Shown here: positions 6,087-8,645 of the stretch, piece after piece | Position numbering within the stretch: the first letter of the stretch is position 1 | Layout: each line of letters begins with the position of its first letter | Assembly: GCA_003453735.1 (NCBI GenBank) | Contig: DMNE01000274.1 | Coordinates: forward strand, 1 to 8,645 | Source: Nitrospiraceae bacterium | Lineage (GTDB): Bacteria; Nitrospirota; Thermodesulfovibrionia; Thermodesulfovibrionales; UBA9159 | Length of the DNA stretch: 8,645 nucleotides | Direction: 5' to 3' | Made by a program: the position numbers and the translations under genes | Notes under the pieces: generated by a model | The model's database searches: none | What the model was told of the DNA's origin: nothing | What the model saw: the letters and a program-made list of their open reading frames with translations, nothing else

Positions 6087-7160
6087 TTACGGCAAGGCCG
6101 CGTGACAAGAGAAACAGGATACCGTGTCAGTACTACTCCAGTTAGCTGTGTTGAGGGTGGCTTTCGCAGTATCGTTAGGCATTGCGCCCGTTTTGTAACT
6201 GTTCGCTAGCCTCGTCCAGTTGTTGCCCAGTTCAGGCACCGAGCTGATGCTGTCACGTATTTGTGCCTTGGACTTCACCAGGTTCACTTCGTCGAACTTG
6301 ATGTCAACTGTGCCGTTGACATGGTATGACTTGTCCGCTATCGCTGCATTGCCCTTCAGCGGTGCGGTCGTCCCATTATGACAACTCACACAGGCCGTGT
6401 TCTGGTCATTGGCAGAACTGGTTACCGTGTTGTTATGGCAGATGTTACAGTTGATCGTCGTCGAACTCGTCGGATTGCCATGGCTGTTCGTTACCAAGGT
6501 GCCCGGCGTTGCCAGTCCGGTCGTCCCAGTGTAAATGTTGTTGTAATGGATCCCGACGACATGCTTTGCATGAGGAACGCTGCTGGGCGAGTTCAGATGA
6601 CAATTGCCACAAGGGTCTCCCGCAAAGGACCCTCCGTACCAGTCTGGTGTCGTCGCAAAGATCCCCTTGCCGTCTGAATGGCAGTAAGCCGCTGAGCAGA
6701 TTACCGATGTGCCCTTGCTCTGGCTGTATCCGCTCGTGTCATCAGATACGCTGTTCTTGGATTTCAGCGGGCCCCCATGGGTACCATTCAGTGTGACCTC
6801 AAGCATGCCGTTTCTATGATTCGCTATAGTGACCGGATGACAGTTGCCGCATCCAAAGTCATACGTTCCAGAAGTCGAATGGTTCGCCGTATCTCCGTAG
6901 GCCGTCGCTGCGGTCGCCACGTGCTTGCTATGCGCGCCAGAGGTCGGGAGCGCGTTGTGGCAAAAATTGCAGCCCGTCGATTTGGTTCCCCACTGTGCGG
7001 GCGTATACACTCCCAAACCGTTGCTGTGGCAATACTCCGTGGTACAGCTGGAATATGGACTCCCGATTGCCTTCGGGTCCTGATACCCAAGGTCCCCAGG
7101 GGTCGTGTGATATATATCGATGAGGCCGTTCAGATGGGTCACCGGCGCCGTCGTCCCCTC
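6087..7160 (-). pseudogene. Internal fragment of Geobacter-type multihaem c-type cytochrome
   Basis: About 357 residues are open, with eight haem motifs. Numbered from GTG 7142 there are two CxxxxCH (CTTEYCH 33-39, CSAAYCH 149-155) and six CxxCH (58-62, 98-102, 178-182, 232-236, 251-255, 343-347). This mix is the signature of the Geobacter CxxxxCH...CxxCH repeat family. Relatives are exported and take part in extracellular or periplasmic electron transfer. The fragment has no signal peptide and no ribosome binding site. Similarity starts abruptly at 7160, inside a repeat unit: GTTAPVTHLNG should be preceded by CxxCH, as the internal copy CVSCHNGTTAPLKG shows. It ends at CFSCHAALP with a TAA where the repeat should continue as TSGAHS. 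Both ends are therefore missing, and the piece is a displaced fragment unlikely to yield a functional protein, although its interior is undamaged. Confidence 0.82.
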
Positions 7161-7599
7161 ACAGAAATAGTATTATTCTCATGATCCCCCAGTGATCGGG
7201 GTAGGTTGCCCTATGCAAGAAAACACATATTTACCTTACGCTTTGAGAAGAAATTAAGTAACCGCTCGCATCCGAACTGCTCCGAACAGGGAACCTGCAC
7301 CGCGACACCCTTAGCTTGTCCTCTGTTTATTTTATGGGTTTGTGGGTGAGACGGAATAACGTATGATAATTATAATATTGTTTCGCTGAGCAGTCTGGGG
7401 TTGACATCGCACACGAAGAAAGTTGCCTGGAGATCTATCGTCTTGCTCAGACACGGAAAGTAGGTTAGGGCTGCGAAAGCATGTTCCTTTTGTGATGATT
7501 GTGTATGCAAAGAGCTTTCTTGAGGAAGGACGGATCCGTATAGAAACAGGTATGCACCCATGGGCTGCCGCTTCCTTCGCATTATAATATAAGGAGTGT
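7161..7599. other. 439-bp stretch without a recognisable gene
   Basis: No family was recognised on either strand. A minus-strand frame at 7370-7582 (70 residues) has no ribosome binding site and looks fortuitous. A TTGACA at 7401-7406 is not followed by a -10 at proper spacing, and a TATAAT at 7583-7588 lacks a -35. The stretch separates the cytochrome fragment from the end of the toxin gene. No intrinsic terminator for the toxin operon was seen. Confidence 0.4.
7163..7174. repeat. 12-bp direct repeat, copy 2
   Basis: This is the second exact copy of AGAAATAGTATT (see 5788-5799). It begins three bases beyond the point where cytochrome similarity stops. Confidence 0.35.
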
Positions 7600-7875
7600 T
7601 TAACCGACTTTCATTGAGCTATGAAATACGCTCAAGATTTGTATCTCATCTCCTTTGGTACGGTATACCAATATATAAGGAGTCCCAACCAAAACCAACT
7701 CTCGCGTTCCTTTTTTCTTACCAGGCCGTCCGCTCTTAGGGAATTGTATCAACTGTCGGGCTGATTCGATAATATCGATAATGACCCTCGTTGCGGCAGC
7801 TGGATTGTCTCGCGCTATATAATTCTCTATGTCATCTAACTGCCGTTCCGCTTTGCTTGCCCACCGAATGCGCAA
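7600..7875 (-). CDS. RelE/ParE family toxin
   Basis: This 91-residue protein has the RelE/ParE fold pattern. It begins MRIRWASKAERQLDDIENYI and continues with an Ala/Ile-rich helix (residues 25-42), then FPKSGRPGKKKGTRELVLVG (45-64), PYILVYRTKGDEIQILSVFH (66-85) and a short tail. The FPxxGRPG...RELV...PYxxxYR order is typical of the family, whose members either cleave ribosome-bound mRNA (RelE) or poison gyrase (ParE). The sequence does not settle which activity applies here. The start is TTG at 7875-7873, preceded by GTGGAGGTC at a 6-base spacing, and the gene overlaps the antitoxin by 44 bases, implying coupled translation. Length and motif order are complete, so the toxin appears intact. 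Confidence 0.88.
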   Translation of the reverse strand: MRIRWASKAERQLDDIENYIARDNPAAATRVIIDIIESARQLIQFPKSGRPGKKKGTRELVLVGTPYILVYRTKGDEIQILSVFHSSMKVG

Positions 7876-8104
7876 GTTTTGACCTCCACTTTCTTAAAAG
7901 AGCGTCATGGTCTACCAATCTGCCTTCATCAGCATCTCTGATCCCTTCTTCGATCTCGCGCAATTGCCACTCATACTGTGCAATTAAATCTTCTACCGCC
8001 TGATGTATCAGATATGACCTTGACCTGTCCATAAGCTTGGCAATCGTTTCAAGTTTTCGTTTGGTTTCATCATCTATCCGGATGGTTATTGTTGAAGAGC
8101 TCAT
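7832..8104 (-). CDS. Ribbon-helix-helix (CopG-family) antitoxin
   Basis: This 90-residue protein begins with STITIRIDDETKRKLETIA, the DNA-binding beta strand and first helix of a ribbon-helix-helix fold. The second helix (SRSYLIHQAVEDLIAQYE, 28-45) and an acidic helical toxin-binding region (REIEEGIRDADEGRL) follow. Antitoxins of this kind neutralise the RelE/ParE partner and repress their own promoter as dimers. The ATG at 8104-8102 is chosen over a longer frame reaching 8221 because AAGGAGG lies 7 bases upstream, and the extra N-terminal residues do not resemble the family. It overlaps the toxin gene by 44 bases. The C-terminal 15 residues are encoded by this overlap and are basic, so the overlap could reflect a late stop-codon change in the antitoxin. 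Confidence 0.88.
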   Translation of the reverse strand: MSSSTITIRIDDETKRKLETIAKLMDRSRSYLIHQAVEDLIAQYEWQLREIEEGIRDADEGRLVDHDALLRKWRSKLAHSVGKQSGTAVR

Positions 8105-8125
8105 AAAGCCACCTCCTTGTAATAC

Positions 8126-8154
8126 AATATGACACATTATGACACAGAAATCAA
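8126..8154 (-). promoter_or_regulatory. Promoter and operator-like repeats of the antitoxin-toxin operon
   Basis: On the minus strand TTGATT (8154-8149) and CATATT (8131-8126) are separated by exactly 17 bases, a plausible sigma-70 promoter with a weak -10. Two perfect 9-bp direct repeats, TATGACACA on the plus strand (8128-8136 and 8138-8146), are spaced 10 bp apart and sit within the spacer and -10. One helical turn between tandem sites directly upstream of a ribbon-helix-helix gene fits cooperative autorepression. Confidence 0.6.
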
Positions 8155-8455
8155 GCGCGTGCGGGATAAGGAGACCGTAAAAAACGGAGACCAGGAAAAA
8201 TGGGGGGCTGAAAGAGCGCACCTAAGGGGCTGCGCAAAAATAATTTCACATTCTTGACGGAGCCAGTGTGTAGTTCCAAGCGGGCAGAGTTTTCCTTACA
8301 GTTGCATAAAAGTCAGTAGAAAACTATGCATTTCCTCTCGCAAAATGGCCTCCTGATTGGTAAAAATTGGAAGTGCAAGTCACAAAACAACCAAAGCAGG
8401 AGGCCACTGACTGTGAAATCTAGATACGCCGGGATAAACCGGCATGGAGTCGAGG
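8155..8455. other. 300-bp stretch upstream of the antitoxin promoter
   Basis: No gene is recognised. GGAGACC occurs twice (8170-8176 and 8186-8192) on either side of an A-rich spacer. The segment 8194-8213 resembles 5769-5787 (GGAAAA, TGGGG, CTGAAA with small gaps). A 10-bp perfect inverted repeat at 8346-8406 is listed separately. The right part (from 8413) enters the group II intron-like remnant. Confidence 0.35.
8346..8406. repeat. 10-bp perfect inverted repeat with 41-base loop
   Basis: TGGCCTCCTG (8346-8355) pairs exactly with CAGGAGGCCA (8397-8406). Similarity extends inward in imperfect form (ATTGG against CCAAAG). It lies seven bases before the intron-leader-like frame. It could be part of a structured RNA of that element, or terminal repeats of a small relic. 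Confidence 0.55.
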
Positions 8456-8551
8456 ATGAGAAAGCCTTACATTGAAGGCATAGCCAGCCACAATGGCCCC
8501 GAGTCAGGCGCAGGTGATTGTAAGGTCACAGGCGAAGCTGTTTTCCTCTGA
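8413..8551 (+). mobile_element. Remnant resembling the leader region of group II intron RT elements
   Basis: Two overlapping tiny frames are visible. The first is 8413-8475 (VKSRYAGINRHG...). The second is 8456-8551, which starts RKPYIEGIASHNGPESGAG and continues to GEA. From memory the pattern KPYxEGxAxHxxPES...GEA is a conserved peptide encoded just upstream of many group II intron reverse transcriptase (ltrA-type) genes. It probably reflects conserved intron or leader RNA rather than a selected protein. A GCCGG/CCGGC hairpin with a GATAAA loop (8428-8443) fits a structured RNA. Similarity is lost after GEA (near 8540), where the opposite-strand transposase fragment starts, so the reverse transcriptase is absent and the element is a scrap. 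Confidence 0.45.
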
Positions 8552-8645
8552 GTTCAATCGGGGCCTCATACAGCTTGCCTTTGATGGCTACAGTCCTGTC
8601 CTTTGCTACCGTCCTCTTGGTGGTTTTTCTGAAATGGTCTTCGAG
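8526..8645 (-). pseudogene. C-terminal fragment of Mu-type/DDE transposase, runs off window
   Basis: The minus frame entering from the right edge encodes 39 residues (EDHFRKTTKRTVAKDRTVAI, then KGKLYEAPIELRGKQLRL) and stops at 8526. The VAKDRTV...GKLYEAPxxLxGKQ pattern matches the beta-barrel Mu C-terminal domain that follows the DDE core of some transposases. In that family the chain normally continues past GKQ with a second strand block (LxYH..DP), so this copy is cut off. The stop lies inside sequence belonging to the adjacent intron-like remnant. The N-terminal part lies outside the window and cannot be judged. Confidence 0.55.

Noticed and set aside
5814..6209. 131-codon plus-strand frame
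   Set aside because: It crosses the breakpoint into antisense cytochrome DNA, so its second half cannot be native. No ribosome binding site.
6378..7184. Several plus-strand frames of 95-135 codons
   Set aside because: They are antisense to the haem-motif-rich cytochrome fragment and have Arg-rich compositions typical of shadow frames.
7401..7406. TTGACA as a plus-strand promoter -35
   Set aside because: The sequence 16-18 bases downstream does not resemble a -10, and no plus-strand gene follows.
7370..7582. 70-codon minus-strand frame
   Set aside because: No start signals or family resemblance.

Overview
The window reads as a decayed accessory island in a bacterial genome. The clearest taxonomic hint is the multiheme cytochrome fragment at 6087-7160. 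It combines CxxxxCH and CxxCH haem motifs in the pattern of the Geobacter repeat family (GSu_C4xC__C2xCH), so a member of the Desulfuromonadales/Geobacter group or a close relative is likely. This is inference from one fragment. No housekeeping gene is present, and most neighbours are small, horizontally mobile or broken.

Layout. (1) 171-1075, minus strand: a zeta-type kinase (372-899, TTG start) abutting a 66-residue partner. Upstream lies a frameshifted remnant of an unrelated small protein. (2) 1197-3070: a pRiA4b ORF-3-like protein on the plus strand converges on a minus-strand run of three closely packed small genes (unknown protein, SEC-C metal-binding protein, 43-residue helix-turn-helix protein). 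Further upstream on the minus strand is a second pRiA4b ORF-3-like protein. (3) 3071-3508: no recognisable gene. (4) 3509-4049: a small plus-strand protein carrying a Fic-inhibitory motif, facing a broken minus-strand Fic gene. (5) 4101-5609: an excisionase-like DNA-binding protein followed by a tyrosine integrase that is frameshifted and has Lys in place of a catalytic Arg. (6) 5610-7160: unexplained DNA, then a cytochrome fragment cut at both ends. (7) 7600-8154: an apparently intact ribbon-helix-helix antitoxin and RelE/ParE toxin operon with an operator-like promoter. (8) 8413-8645: a scrap resembling the leader of group II intron reverse transcriptase elements, joined to the C-terminal scrap of a Mu-type transposase that runs off the window.

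Functionally, three modules of toxin-antitoxin type (zeta, Fic, ParE/RelE with RHH) sit beside dead recombination genes. Such modules can persist through addiction while the DNA around them decays. The pRiA4b/SEC-C/HTH cluster is the part least explained by known systems.
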